A DNA stretch of 25,116 nt from an uncultured Clostridia bacterium (GCA_947629295.1 CANRDH010000006.1:1-25116), one strand, 5' to 3'; shown: positions 1-8,721, numbered from the stretch's first letter. Translations and numbers: made by a program. The notes: generated from the sequence alone by a model not told the origin.

Positions 1-3
1 AAA

Positions 4-39
4 ACACTCCTGACCAATGCGGTTCAGGAGTGTCTTTTT
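4..39 (-). terminator. Rho-independent terminator after sbcC
   Basis: A perfect 10-bp inverted repeat (4-13 with 24-33, 10-base loop) lies immediately downstream of the sbcC stop codon. Read on the minus strand the stem is followed by a T-run at the window edge. The plus strand also has CTTTTT after the stem, so it may act in both directions. Confidence 0.8.
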
Positions 40-40
40 G

Positions 41-2830
41 TCATATTTCTACCTTTGCGGTTGTTATATTATTTTCATTTGATACAATAATTCTTTTGTT
101 TATCATCTCTTTAAGCCGTCCGACATGAGATATAATTCCTATAAGACACTCGCCTGTGCTTAATTCTTTAAGTGTTTGTATTGCTTTCACTAATGATTTG
201 TCATCAAGTGAGCCAAAGCCCTCATCTATAAACATTGTATCAAGATGTATTCCTCCCGACCCGGACTGTATCTCATCAGATAATCCAAGTGAAAGTGCAA
301 GTGCTGCCATGAATTTTTCTCCGCCCGAAAGTGTATTAACACTCCTCATTTTACCGTTTGCATTATCTGCAACATTTATATCAAGTCCGAAGGTCCTTCT
401 TTTATCGTCCGAACTGTCACTGCGTACAAGCCTATACCTGCCGTCTGTCATTTTATACATACGGTTGTTTGCCCTGAGAAGTATTCTGTCAAAATACGCT
501 GCTACAACATATGTATCAAACTTGATTTTTCCGTTTGCAGTATCCGAAAGCTCCCTGCAATTATTGTAATATTCTATCGCCTTACGGCAGTATTCACGCC
601 TGCCTTTAAGTATTCCGACAGCATTTTCATTACCTCTGATTCTTGCTGAAATTTTTGTCCTTTCCTCATCCATTAATCCAAATTCCGATTCAAGATTTGA
701 GTGACTCATATTCAGTGATTCAATATCTTGCTTCTCGCTTTCCGAAATCTGCTTTTTCAGCAATTCCTCATTTGCGGCAATTTCCCCTATTTTTCTTATA
801 TGCTGTTCCAAGGCTGTTCTTATATTCTCATATTCCGACCTTAAATTCTCAGCCTGTCTTAAAAGCTCATTGATTTTATTCTGAGCCTCTGCTTTTGACT
901 TGTATTCAAGTGTAATCTTAAGCTCGGATTTTTGCCTTAATGCGGCGTCTGCCTTTTCTGATTGCACCTTTGCCTCTCCGGTAAGTATAACTATTCGTTT
1001 ATTTATACGATCACATTCTGTCCTCTTATCCGCAACCGATTCTTTTAACTTTTCCTTTTCTTCAATCATTCCGGAAAATTTTTGAATCTCTCTTTTAACG
1101 CTTAAGGCATTATTCCGGCGGTCTGAGAGAGTTTTTGCAATATAGTAGCCCAGCGATTCGTCCTCAATATATTCACCGAATAACTCATCTGCTTTTTTTC
1201 TCATGTTAAGATATGAGCTTTCCGATTTCGCCCTGCTATCAGCACATTTATTGCTGTCTTTTTCCCTCTGTTCGTTAAGTCTTGCGGTTTTTATCCTTGC
1301 TTTTTCAACTTCCTCCTTTGACGGAGCACCCTGTTTTTGTTTTGCCGGAGCAGGGTGGTTAGTTGAACCGCATACAGGACATGGCTTGCCATCCTCAAGC
1401 TGCTGTGAAAGCAAGCCTGCCTGGTCGTCAAGAAACGCCGTATGCATCTGTTCATATAATTCGTTTTGCCGGGTATATTTGTTTCTTGACTCCTCATATG
1501 CCTTTTTATCCTGCTCAGCAATTATTTTTAGATCATTGCTTTCCTTATATTCTCCGGACAGCGCACTAAGAGCCTTTCCCGTTTCAACTATTTTTTCGTA
1601 CTCCGCTTTTTTTGCTTCGCGCTTGGCTTCAACACCCTCAAGCTCCTCAAGACGATTATCGGAGGCTATAATATCCTTATTAAGCACCTGAATCCTTTCA
1701 TTTAAAGAATCCAGTTCGGCATTACATTTATCTTCGCACTTTTTTGCCCTCTCATATTCGTTCGACAGCTCATCAAGCTTATCATAATCTTCAATTCTTG
1801 ACAGGATAATATTCGCTTTCCCCTCAAATTCCGATGCACGCTCGGGATTATCTTTGGCTTTATTATACCTATCCTCCCATATGGGCTTTTCAGCTTCCAG
1901 CCTTTTTCGTTTTTCGGTATTTTCGTTAAGCTCATTTTCGTAACCAATCACTATCGAGGCAGTATGCAGCTTTTTCTTTATTTCCTCATCCTTGCCCCTG
2001 TTATCATTAATCCGTTTTTGCAGATTATCGTATTTTTCTTCATCCTCCCGAATCACTTCCTCCAGTAGCTTAATTATTCTGTCAGCATCCTCCGCTGATG
2101 TAATTCCGAGAGAAATTTTGGCGTTTACTTCTGTATGATATTCACTTTCATTGTCACACGAAATAAGCATCAACGCTGCCGAAAGCTCACTCAAAAGTTC
2201 ATCCTTTCTTTTTTCCGCATCAGCTTTATACTGCCTGAGCTTGTCCCTTAACTCTTCATATATAACTGTGCCGAATACATCATTCAGAATTTCTTTGCGA
2301 TTTTCCGTGCTTTCGCAAATAACATCCATAAATTCGCCCTGTGCAATCATGCAGATTTTTTTGAAATTCTTTTTTTCAATACCGATAATTTCTTCAATCT
2401 TTGCAGTTACTTCCCTTTCCTTTGTATAGACCTCTCCTTCGCTTATACACCTTAATTCAAGCTTGCTGCCATGATTAACGCTATGATTTTCGTCTGCACC
2501 GATTTTGCTTGTTTTTTTTCTTTTATTAACCTGATACTTAGGCGACCTGTATATGACGTACTCCTGTCCTTTTTCCATAAAGTGAAGTTCTACAAAGGTT
2601 TCTGTGGAAGAATCCGCACCTTTATTTCTCAGCATTGATGCACTTCTGTCGCTTCCGCTTACGGTTTCGCCGTACAGTGCATAGCTTATTGCCTCAAAAA
2701 TCGTGGTTTTTCCTGCTCCGGTATCGCCTGTAATCAGATATATTCCGCTGTCCCCTATCCGTGAAAAATCAATTTCTGTCCTGTTAAGATAAGGACCGAA
2801 TGCAGATAATACAAGCTTTATAGGTTTCAT
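41..2830 (-). CDS. sbcC: Exonuclease SbcCD, ATPase subunit SbcC
   Basis: SbcC is the SMC/Rad50-like ATPase of the SbcCD nuclease, which opens hairpins and processes DNA ends. The 929-residue protein has a Walker A GDTGAGKT at about residues 35-42, long coiled-coil arms, a zinc hook CPVC (C484, C487) in the middle, an ABC signature LSGGE at about 834-838 and a Walker B MFIDEG at about 866-871, so it is complete. I chose the ATG at 2830 (protein begins MKPIKLVL): it has a G-rich ribosome site 7-8 bases upstream and begins 2 bases after the sbcD stop. An in-frame ATG at 2845 would add five residues and overlap sbcD by 13 bases. It forms an operon with sbcD. Confidence 0.95.
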   Translation of the reverse strand: MKPIKLVLSAFGPYLNRTEIDFSRIGDSGIYLITGDTGAGKTTIFEAISYALYGETVSGSDRSASMLRNKGADSSTETFVELHFMEKGQEYVIYRSPKYQVNKRKKTSKIGADENHSVNHGSKLELRCISEGEVYTKEREVTAKIEEIIGIEKKNFKKICMIAQGEFMDVICESTENRKEILNDVFGTVIYEELRDKLRQYKADAEKRKDELLSELSAALMLISCDNESEYHTEVNAKISLGITSAEDADRIIKLLEEVIREDEEKYDNLQKRINDNRGKDEEIKKKLHTASIVIGYENELNENTEKRKRLEAEKPIWEDRYNKAKDNPERASEFEGKANIILSRIEDYDKLDELSNEYERAKKCEDKCNAELDSLNERIQVLNKDIIASDNRLEELEGVEAKREAKKAEYEKIVETGKALSALSGEYKESNDLKIIAEQDKKAYEESRNKYTRQNELYEQMHTAFLDDQAGLLSQQLEDGKPCPVCGSTNHPAPAKQKQGAPSKEEVEKARIKTARLNEQREKDSNKCADSRAKSESSYLNMRKKADELFGEYIEDESLGYYIAKTLSDRRNNALSVKREIQKFSGMIEEKEKLKESVADKRTECDRINKRIVILTGEAKVQSEKADAALRQKSELKITLEYKSKAEAQNKINELLRQAENLRSEYENIRTALEQHIRKIGEIAANEELLKKQISESEKQDIESLNMSHSNLESEFGLMDEERTKISARIRGNENAVGILKGRREYCRKAIEYYNNCRELSDTANGKIKFDTYVVAAYFDRILLRANNRMYKMTDGRYRLVRSDSSDDKRRTFGLDINVADNANGKMRSVNTLSGGEKFMAALALSLGLSDEIQSGSGGIHLDTMFIDEGFGSLDDKSLVKAIQTLKELSTGECLIGIISHVGRLKEMINKRIIVSNENNITTAKVEI

Positions 2831-2832
2831 TA

Positions 2833-3987
2833 TTATTCCCCCCATACTTCCTTGATTGCCTTATTTAAAATATCCATCTGAGAATCATTCATTCCCTCAC
2901 CGTTATTGACGGTAGTGAAAAAGTCCGAAAACATCTCAAACGGTGAACGCTGACCTGTTGTTTCTCCCGAATCGGACATATTTATATTCCAATTCTGTTC
3001 ACTCATTTTATAGTCTACGCTCATAAGCCGTGGGTAAAGCTTTCTCAGCTTAATTGCCGCATCATCAATATAACCCTTGTCCGTGAGGGTGATATATGCA
3101 TAATCATCGGATATTATACCGTTTTCATTGAGTTTTGCTGAAATAATATCCTCAAAACTACCCTCTATGCTTATCATATCATGCTTGGGTATGAGAGGAA
3201 CAGTTCGTATATCAATATCACACAGATTTTCGCCGTGCTTTTCTCCGAGTGTTATAACGGTATATGATTTATTCTGATTCACTTCCTTGACAGAATATTT
3301 AAGCTGTGTACCGCAATACCTTATCCTGTTGCTATTAAATCCCTGTGCCCTGTGTATATGACCGAGAGCGACATAATCGAACGGTTCGTATACAATTTCC
3401 GATATGCAGTCAAGTCCGCCCACAGAAGATGCCTCCTCCGATTCTGAAAATGATGCTCCGGCAACAAATTGGTGCGATAACAGAACATTGCGTTCCGACC
3501 TATTCAGATTCATATTTTTTACAACAAGCCCGAAAGCTTCGGTATAATCGGTTATATCCGTATCATAAGCATTATTGACATCGGTTATCCTTATAAACGG
3601 AACGGTATAGAAATTTATATTCCCGTATTCATCGGAAAGAACAATCGGTTTCTGATATCCGTTAAAAACGCTATGAATATATACTCTGCTTCTTTTGATA
3701 AGCTCCGAGCAAAACGAAAGTCGACCCGATGAATCATGATTTCCACTTATCAATATAACATCAAGATCATTTTCCGCAAGATATGTAAGGAAGCTTCCGA
3801 GAAGCCTTACTGCTTCAATTGAAGGATTACTCCTGTCATAGACATCACCTGAAATAAGCACGGCTTCGGGTTTTTCCCTTTTTATATCCTCCAGTATTTT
3901 TCCGAGGATATACGCCTGTTCGTCAATCATTGAAAAATTGTTGACTGTCTTTCCGATATGTAAATCGGACAAATGAAATAATTTCAT
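2833..3987 (-). CDS. sbcD: Exonuclease SbcCD, nuclease subunit SbcD
   Basis: This is the Mre11-like metallophosphoesterase partner of SbcC, 384 residues, the usual SbcD size. The calcineurin-type metal motifs appear in order: D8-x-H10 (LSDLHIG), GDVYDR at 47-52, GNHD at 82-85, SHQ with H172, and GHIH with H210 and H212. All metal ligands are therefore present and it should be an active Mn-dependent nuclease. The start has an AGGCGGTG ribosome site about 5 bases upstream. It is first in the sbcD-sbcC operon. Confidence 0.95.
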   Translation of the reverse strand: MKLFHLSDLHIGKTVNNFSMIDEQAYILGKILEDIKREKPEAVLISGDVYDRSNPSIEAVRLLGSFLTYLAENDLDVILISGNHDSSGRLSFCSELIKRSRVYIHSVFNGYQKPIVLSDEYGNINFYTVPFIRITDVNNAYDTDITDYTEAFGLVVKNMNLNRSERNVLLSHQFVAGASFSESEEASSVGGLDCISEIVYEPFDYVALGHIHRAQGFNSNRIRYCGTQLKYSVKEVNQNKSYTVITLGEKHGENLCDIDIRTVPLIPKHDMISIEGSFEDIISAKLNENGIISDDYAYITLTDKGYIDDAAIKLRKLYPRLMSVDYKMSEQNWNINMSDSGETTGQRSPFEMFSDFFTTVNNGEGMNDSQMDILNKAIKEVWGE

Positions 3988-4018
3988 TTATATCACCGCC
4001 TATGGATTATGTAATATT

Positions 4019-4047
4019 ATTATAGCATATTCCGATATATGAAAAAA
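4019..4047 (-). promoter_or_regulatory. Probable sbcDC promoter (extended -10)
   Basis: On the minus strand TGCTATAAT (4027-4019) is a perfect extended -10 box. The -35 position is only a T-run, which is tolerable with an extended -10. It sits about 35 bases upstream of the sbcD start. Confidence 0.5.
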
Positions 4048-4064
4048 TATTTTTTAAAATGTGT

Positions 4065-4115
4065 ACAATAAAAGGGACTATATATTCGGCCTTAATAAAC
4101 CAAATAAAAGTCCCT
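4065..4115 (-). terminator. Probable terminator after the DUF368 gene
   Basis: Inverted repeat AGGGACT (4073-4079) with AGTCCCT (4109-4115), with a long AT-rich loop, followed on the minus strand by TTTTATT. The 7-bp stem and 29-base loop make it weaker than the other terminators here. Confidence 0.5.
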
Positions 4116-4124
4116 CGTTCATAT

Positions 4125-5012
4125 TTAATTTTTCTTTTTCCGGGATTTCACGGTTTTCTTGCTTTCAATAAAATCGGCAAGCTTCTTGCTTCCGAAAAGT
4201 ATCGAAATACCAAAGCCTGCAAGAAGAACGGCTATTGAGATATATCCCTCAATGTTAAATTCAAAACCCGAATTTCTGTAAAGCGATATAAGCGAGCCCG
4301 CCATAAGTCCCATAATCCCGTAAAATGTAGGCTGTGGAAATTTCTTTATACAAATATCAATCAGCTTAGCTCCTCCGAATATGCCAATTATTACACCTAA
4401 ACCGACAGGAATTAATACAATAATGGAATCTAACGGCGTTTTTGTAAGGTGAGATATTGATATCAGTACGGTAGGATAAAGACCTATCATCATAAGTATC
4501 ATTGAGCCGCTCACCCCGGGTATTATCATGCACATTGCAGCAAGAATCGAGCCGAAAAACAGATAAAACCAATTCATTACATTCATTTCGAGCATGGTAT
4601 TTCCTACCTCTGCTTCATCTGTATTTACAAATGCCAATACTGCCATAATAATAAAGAAAATTACAAAAGGAATAATTGAAACAGGTCTGAATTTTGTTTC
4701 GGATGCCTTCCTGAAAACAAGCGGAAGACTTCCTGCTATAAGTCCGATAAAAAAGAAGAACGTGGGCATCGGATGAGAGTCAAGGAGATATTCAAGCAGC
4801 TTTGAAAAGGCAACTATTCCCACTCCGCCTCCGACTGCGACAGGTATAAGAAACAATACACTTTTTTTGAAATTCTTCCTCAGCTCCGTTACCGAGGAAA
4901 TGAGCTTATCGTAAATATTGAGCATAACCGCCATCGTACCGCCGCTTACACCGGGAATTATATTGGCAATTCCTATTATTGCTCCGCAAATCATATTGAT
5001 AATAAAAGACAT
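4125..5012 (-). CDS. DUF368 membrane protein, putative polyprenyl-phosphate transporter (PopT-like)
   Basis: A 295-residue polytopic protein with about eight hydrophobic segments and a lysine-rich C-terminus. The DUF368 hallmark PGVSG occurs twice, at 20-24 (NIIPGVSGGT) and 165-169 (MIIPGVSGSM), showing the family's internal repeat. Members of this family (PopT) have been described as recycling undecaprenyl phosphate, the lipid carrier for cell-wall precursors, across the membrane; the role here is inferred from that. I chose the ATG at 5012: GGGAG lies 7 bases upstream and the protein begins directly with the first hydrophobic segment. The reading frame stays open upstream to 5195, but that stretch overlaps the neighbouring small gene and is not membrane-like. 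The gap to that gene is 13 bases, so they form an operon. Confidence 0.85.
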   Translation of the reverse strand: MSFIINMICGAIIGIANIIPGVSGGTMAVMLNIYDKLISSVTELRKNFKKSVLFLIPVAVGGGVGIVAFSKLLEYLLDSHPMPTFFFFIGLIAGSLPLVFRKASETKFRPVSIIPFVIFFIIMAVLAFVNTDEAEVGNTMLEMNVMNWFYLFFGSILAAMCMIIPGVSGSMILMMIGLYPTVLISISHLTKTPLDSIIVLIPVGLGVIIGIFGGAKLIDICIKKFPQPTFYGIMGLMAGSLISLYRNSGFEFNIEGYISIAVLLAGFGISILFGSKKLADFIESKKTVKSRKKKN

Positions 5013-5025
5013 AAAAAAACTCCCT

Positions 5026-5208
5026 TTACATTTGTTTTCTGACGATACCGTATTCATCATCATTGCGAAAATAGGGACAATTCCTATAATTTCCGCTGAC
5101 AAGCGCATAATATTCGTCCTCATCAAGCGTAACAAGACAACAGTATTCTTCCGAATCCTCGTCATAGGTGTAGTAGGTACAGCTTTCACATTCATTAAAC
5201 CCTGCCAA
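5026..5208 (-). CDS. Small Cys-rich acidic protein, DUF6472-like
   Basis: A 60-residue protein with C7-x2-C10, C23-C24 and C44-P, many acidic and aromatic residues, and the C-terminus DEYGIVRKQM. From memory this matches the DUF6472 family of small proteins in Clostridia, whose function is unknown; the paired cysteines suggest metal binding. The start is TTG at 5208, directly behind a strong GGGGGAG ribosome site (4-base spacer); no ATG exists near it in frame. It has its own promoter and lies 13 bases upstream of the DUF368 gene, so the two are co-transcribed. Confidence 0.8.
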   Translation of the reverse strand: MAGFNECESCTYYTYDEDSEEYCCLVTLDEDEYYALVSGNYRNCPYFRNDDEYGIVRKQM

Positions 5209-5234
5209 GTAACTCCCCCTCTTTCACAATCAAA

Positions 5235-5263
5235 ATATTAACACAAAAAAAAGGGAAATTCAA
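5235..5263 (-). promoter_or_regulatory. Promoter for the DUF6472-DUF368 operon
   Basis: Minus strand: TTGAAT (5263-5258), 17-base spacer, TAATAT (5240-5235), about 26 bases upstream of the TTG start. Confidence 0.6.
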
Positions 5264-5290
5264 CCCGTTGTTACGATTTTATAAAAAGAC

Positions 5291-5319
5291 TTGTAATATG
5301 TATAAAAATGTGTTATTTT
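5291..5319 (+). promoter_or_regulatory. Possible yfbR promoter
   Basis: TTGTAA (5291-5296), 17-base spacer, TATTTT (5314-5319). Both boxes are imperfect, but position and spacing suit the gene starting at 5361. It lies back-to-back with the minus-strand promoter at 5235-5263. Confidence 0.45.
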
Positions 5320-5360
5320 AGATAAGAAAAATCATAAATGTTAATGAAAGAGGAGCGAAT

Positions 5361-5954
5361 ATGGAAAGTTATCATTTTTTTGCAATAATGTCTAGAATGA
5401 AATATATTAATCGCTGGTCGCTTATGAACAATACAAGACTTGAAAATATAAGCGAGCATAGCCTTACTGTCGCTATGATTGCCCATGCCCTTTGTGTTAT
5501 CAACAATAAAAAGCTCGGCGGAAATACCGATCCCGAACGTGCGGCAGCTGTAGCGCTTTTTCATGACTGCACGGAAATAATTACCGGAGACCTTCCTACT
5601 CCGATAAAATATTCAAGCAAAACCCTGAGAAAAGCATATGCGGATATTGAGTTGGAGGCTTCAAGGCAGCTTTTATCAACATTGCCCGATTATATGAAAG
5701 AGGAATACGAAAAGCTTATAATACATGAAAATGAGGATGAACATCTTATTGCACTTGTCAAAGCGGCAGATAAGATCTCCGCATTGGTAAAATGTATTGA
5801 GGAAGAACAGATGGGAAATAACGAATTTGCTAAGGCAAAGGAACAGATACTTGAGTATATACGCAGTCTTGATATGGAAGAGGTCAATATTTTTATGCGT
5901 GATTTTATTCCTTCATACAGTCTTTCCCTTGACGAACAGCATATTTCACTGTAA
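5361..5954 (+). CDS. yfbR: 5'-deoxynucleotidase, YfbR family (HD domain)
   Basis: This cytosolic HD-domain phosphohydrolase removes phosphate from deoxynucleoside 5'-monophosphates (dNMP turnover). The 197 residues run parallel to E. coli YfbR, as I recall it, from end to end: HFF near the N-terminus, INRW with R18, SEH with H33, GGN then ER, HD at H68-D69 with E72, TGDLPTP at 76-81, D137 in the AADK stretch, the LKC-like VKC, GNNEF at 152-156 and SLSLDE near the end. All four HD metal ligands (H33, H68, D69, D137) are present. The ATG follows an AGGAG ribosome site. It is apparently a single-gene unit: the next gene has its own promoter. Confidence 0.92.
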   Translation: MESYHFFAIMSRMKYINRWSLMNNTRLENISEHSLTVAMIAHALCVINNKKLGGNTDPERAAAVALFHDCTEIITGDLPTPIKYSSKTLRKAYADIELEASRQLLSTLPDYMKEEYEKLIIHENEDEHLIALVKAADKISALVKCIEEEQMGNNEFAKAKEQILEYIRSLDMEEVNIFMRDFIPSYSLSLDEQHISL

Positions 5955-5980
5955 AAATATACAAGCAATATGTATTTTTA
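5954..5980 (+). terminator. Weak AT hairpin after yfbR
   Basis: An imperfect AT-rich hairpin (5954-5963 with 5969-5978) ends in TTTTTA right after the yfbR stop. It contains one mismatch and one wobble and has little GC, so it may be only a partial terminator. Confidence 0.3.
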
Positions 5981-6020
5981 TTGTAAAATATATTAATCCT
6001 GCTGTTTTTTTGAATTTCAT

Positions 6021-6049
6021 TTGAATATTTGACAAAACTATTTTATAAT
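6021..6049 (+). promoter_or_regulatory. Promoter of the LCP gene pair
   Basis: TTGAAT (6021-6026), exactly 17 bases, TATAAT (6044-6049), about 40 bases upstream of the first LCP start. An overlapping TTGACA at 6028-6033 lies too close to this -10 to serve it. Confidence 0.75.
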
Positions 6050-6090
6050 AATCGTATTAGAAATAAACTGCCTTTTAAGGAGATTTTATT

Positions 6091-7404
6091 ATGTCTGATG
6101 ATAAAGAAAATGTAGATTCTAAATTAACAAAAAAAGATAACGGTAACACTTCCTCAGATAACGAGGTGGTATTTTATGATAACAAAAAGAAATATGTATA
6201 TTTTCAGCAAGAAGAAAAAACAAGACAGACCTCTCCCTCTTCTTCCAAGTCTCCGGATAAAAAACCGCAGCAACAAAAGCCCGAAGAAAAAAGAAGAATT
6301 CCGAGAAAACGTCTTATAATAAATATTTCTACAATTTTTCTTTCATCGCTTTTCATAATTTCAGGAATAGTACTTCTTGTGGTGTATTATATGTTTACGG
6401 CAAGAATAAATTATCAGGCCATAGACAACAGTGTTCCTGAATCATCGACTGTGAGTAAGGTATCAGCACAGGAGTCAACAGTGAAGGAACAAAGTATGGA
6501 TACCTATGAAGGTGAGTTGCTTAACGATCGACAGGTTCTTAATATACTGCTTATAGGTGCGGATACAAGATATAATCAGACCAGCGGCAATTCCGACACG
6601 ATGATATTAATTTCTATTGATACGAAGAACAAGAAGCTTAAGCTTCTCTCATTCATGCGTGATACCTATGTAAATATTCCGGGGTACGGAAATACAAAGC
6701 TTACACATTCCTTCTCCTATGGAGGAGCGGAGCTTACAGTACGCACCATACAACTCAATTACGGTATACAGATAGACCGTTATGCAATAGTGGATTTTAA
6801 CAGCTTTAAAAATATTATTGATAAGCTCGGCGGAATTGATATTGAGCTTTCACAGGAAGAGGTCGACTATATAGACTGGCAGACATGGAAAAACCATCAG
6901 GCGGATACAAGAAATGAGCTTAATGCATACAGCTACACCTACACTACTAACGATGAAGGCTTGGAAGTCGCAACCGTACACCTCAACGGGCGTCAGGCAT
7001 TGTGGCACGCAAGAAACAGAGGTGAAGAGGGTATTTGCAGCGGTGACGATTATGTCCGTACAGAACGTCAGAGGGATGTTATCACCATTATGATAAACGA
7101 CCTTAAAAAATCAGATTTTGCCACCATTATGAATGTTATATATGAAATAGGTCCTATGATTACGACCAATATAAAGGCTTCTGAGCTTACAACACTTGCT
7201 GCTAATATTACCAAATATCTCAGATACGATATAGTTTCACAGTCAGCACCTGATGTTAATATGATAACCCAGGATTTCACCTATGAGGACTATATTATAA
7301 ACGGAGAAAAGCTGAACTTCATTGTTATAACCGATTGGGACGCTTTCAGAGAAAAAATTGCGACCTATGTATTCGGAAATGAAAACCCATTTAAACCGTC
7401 ATAA
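6091..7404 (+). CDS. LCP (LytR-CpsA-Psr) family protein 1
   Basis: LCP enzymes move polymers such as teichoic acids or capsule from the lipid carrier to peptidoglycan, outside the membrane. This 437-residue protein has a charged, low-complexity cytoplasmic tail (1-73), one transmembrane helix (about 75-103), a Ser/Thr-rich linker and the LCP domain (about 151-340). Visible conserved residues are D158-T-R160, SDTMI with D169, FMRD (R190, D191), the NGRQALWHAR stretch with R301 and R308, and R323/R326/R328 in DYVRTERQR. About 100 further residues follow with no domain I recognise. The ATG at 6091 has AAGGAG 9 bases upstream. A terminator follows, then a paralogue starting 75 bases downstream. 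Confidence 0.92.
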   Translation: MSDDKENVDSKLTKKDNGNTSSDNEVVFYDNKKKYVYFQQEEKTRQTSPSSSKSPDKKPQQQKPEEKRRIPRKRLIINISTIFLSSLFIISGIVLLVVYYMFTARINYQAIDNSVPESSTVSKVSAQESTVKEQSMDTYEGELLNDRQVLNILLIGADTRYNQTSGNSDTMILISIDTKNKKLKLLSFMRDTYVNIPGYGNTKLTHSFSYGGAELTVRTIQLNYGIQIDRYAIVDFNSFKNIIDKLGGIDIELSQEEVDYIDWQTWKNHQADTRNELNAYSYTYTTNDEGLEVATVHLNGRQALWHARNRGEEGICSGDDYVRTERQRDVITIMINDLKKSDFATIMNVIYEIGPMITTNIKASELTTLAANITKYLRYDIVSQSAPDVNMITQDFTYEDYIINGEKLNFIVITDWDAFREKIATYVFGNENPFKPS

Positions 7405-7407
7405 AAT

Positions 7408-7464
7408 AAAAAATCCGGACACAGTGCCCGGCAGATATTATGCCCGGCACTGTGTCCGATTTTT
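7408..7464 (+). terminator. Strong hairpin terminator or attenuator between the LCP genes
   Basis: A 13-bp perfect stem (7416-7428 with 7446-7458), extended inward by a second short stem (7430-7433 with 7441-7444), is followed by ATTTTT. The upstream side is an A-run, so it also reads as a terminator on the minus strand. The AGGAGG of the next gene begins two bases after the T-run (7466-7471), leaving no room for a promoter between them. Confidence 0.85.
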
Positions 7465-7479
7465 CAGGAGGTATAATTG

Positions 7480-8637
7480 ATGTCCGACAGGGATATTTAC
7501 AGCAACAGTTCTGACGATTACGGCGACGGCTTTTATGCCGATGACACAAATAAATACGAGCCAAACTATTTACAGGACGAATATGATGAAGATGAATATT
7601 ATAATAAAAACAGAGAGCCTATCGGCAGTCATAAGTCCGGGAAAAATAAAAAAGGGGTATTCGGAAAAATTGTAAAAGCTATACTTATTATATTGGCGGT
7701 ATTGGTTCTGATTATTGCTGTCTTTATAATATTGGTACTTGCAAGAGTCAACCATTCTGATGAAAACCCCGACCATTCAATAGCTGAAAATGACGGAATA
7801 GTCCTAAGAAGTGAAAAAAATATTGAAAATATACTTATTTTCGGGGAGGATAATCATCAGGAGGGTGTATACGGACGCGCGGATACAATGATACTTCTTA
7901 CGATTGATAAAAACCGCAATTTGCTGAAACAAACCTCATTTATGCGTGATATATATATTTATATTCCCGGCTATTATTATGCTAAACTGAACGAAGCATA
8001 TGCCATAGGCGGTGCAAAGCTTGCAACGGAAACAGTAGAATATAATTTTGGTATAAAAATCGATAATTATATGATAGTTGACTTCAACAGCTTCACCGAT
8101 ATAGTGGACTCACTCGGAGGAATTGAGCTTGAGCTTACGTATGATGAAATTCAATATATTAACTGGCAAAGCTACCGCAATAAGCAGGTTGATACTGAAA
8201 CCGAGCTTGATCCTGACAGCTATGAATATGATTATAATGACAATGACGAATATGTAACACTTGTTCATCTCAACGGCAGACAGGCTTTATGGTATGCTCG
8301 TGACAGGGACAGTGCGGGCTCTGACTTTGACAGAACCAAAAGGCAAAGAATTGTCATTGATACCATTTTGTCAAAGTTAAAAGGCTCCGACCCTATAAGG
8401 CTGATGGCTGCGCTATACTCATCGTCGGAATATCTCACCACAAATATGGATTCATTTACTTTATTGGGAAAGGGTCTGGATCTTCTGTCAGCTCTGAAAT
8501 TTGAGCGCAGTGAACACCGTATTCCGACAAGCGATAACTATTATGATGTCTGGAATGAAACGGGAGAAGCATTGCAAATTGATGATTCGGAGCTTGAAAA
8601 TGAACGGCTTTACGAATTCGTCTTTGGAAATAATTAG
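7480..8637 (+). CDS. LCP (LytR-CpsA-Psr) family protein 2
   Basis: A paralogue of the preceding gene, 385 residues: a very acidic, Tyr/Asp-rich cytoplasmic tail (1-50), one transmembrane helix (about 64-88) and an LCP domain (about 117-300). Conserved residues are GRADTMI with R133 and D135, FMRD (R156, D157), NGRQALWYAR with R267 and R274, and DRTKRQR (R285, R288, R290). The first Arg site is different from protein 1: GEDNHQ here against GADTR there, while protein 1 has Asn where this one has R133. I chose the ATG at 7480, 8 bases after AGGAGG; a TTG at 7477 is in frame. Expression seems to depend on reading through the hairpin upstream, or on an undetected promoter inside the first gene. 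Confidence 0.92.
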   Translation: MSDRDIYSNSSDDYGDGFYADDTNKYEPNYLQDEYDEDEYYNKNREPIGSHKSGKNKKGVFGKIVKAILIILAVLVLIIAVFIILVLARVNHSDENPDHSIAENDGIVLRSEKNIENILIFGEDNHQEGVYGRADTMILLTIDKNRNLLKQTSFMRDIYIYIPGYYYAKLNEAYAIGGAKLATETVEYNFGIKIDNYMIVDFNSFTDIVDSLGGIELELTYDEIQYINWQSYRNKQVDTETELDPDSYEYDYNDNDEYVTLVHLNGRQALWYARDRDSAGSDFDRTKRQRIVIDTILSKLKGSDPIRLMAALYSSSEYLTTNMDSFTLLGKGLDLLSALKFERSEHRIPTSDNYYDVWNETGEALQIDDSELENERLYEFVFGNN

Positions 8638-8671
8638 GATTAAACCGTAACAGCACCTATTTATCTTAAAC

Positions 8672-8710
8672 AAATACCTCTGCACCATAGCGGCGCAGAG
8701 GTATTTTAAA
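8672..8710. terminator. Bidirectional terminator between convergent genes
   Basis: A 12-bp perfect stem (8672-8683 with 8695-8706) with an 11-base loop lies between the plus-strand LCP gene and the minus-strand GTPase gene. It is flanked by A and T runs on its two sides, so it can serve both. Confidence 0.7.
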
Positions 8711-8721
8711 TTATTATGATT

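Noticed and set aside
1203..1691. A 162-codon open frame on the plus strand inside sbcC
   Set aside because: It is antisense to the coiled-coil codons and carries no family signal or ribosome site.
5013..5195. N-terminal extension of the DUF368 protein up to 5195
   Set aside because: It overlaps the DUF6472-like gene almost completely, lacks a ribosome site, and the family start (first membrane helix) matches the ATG at 5012.
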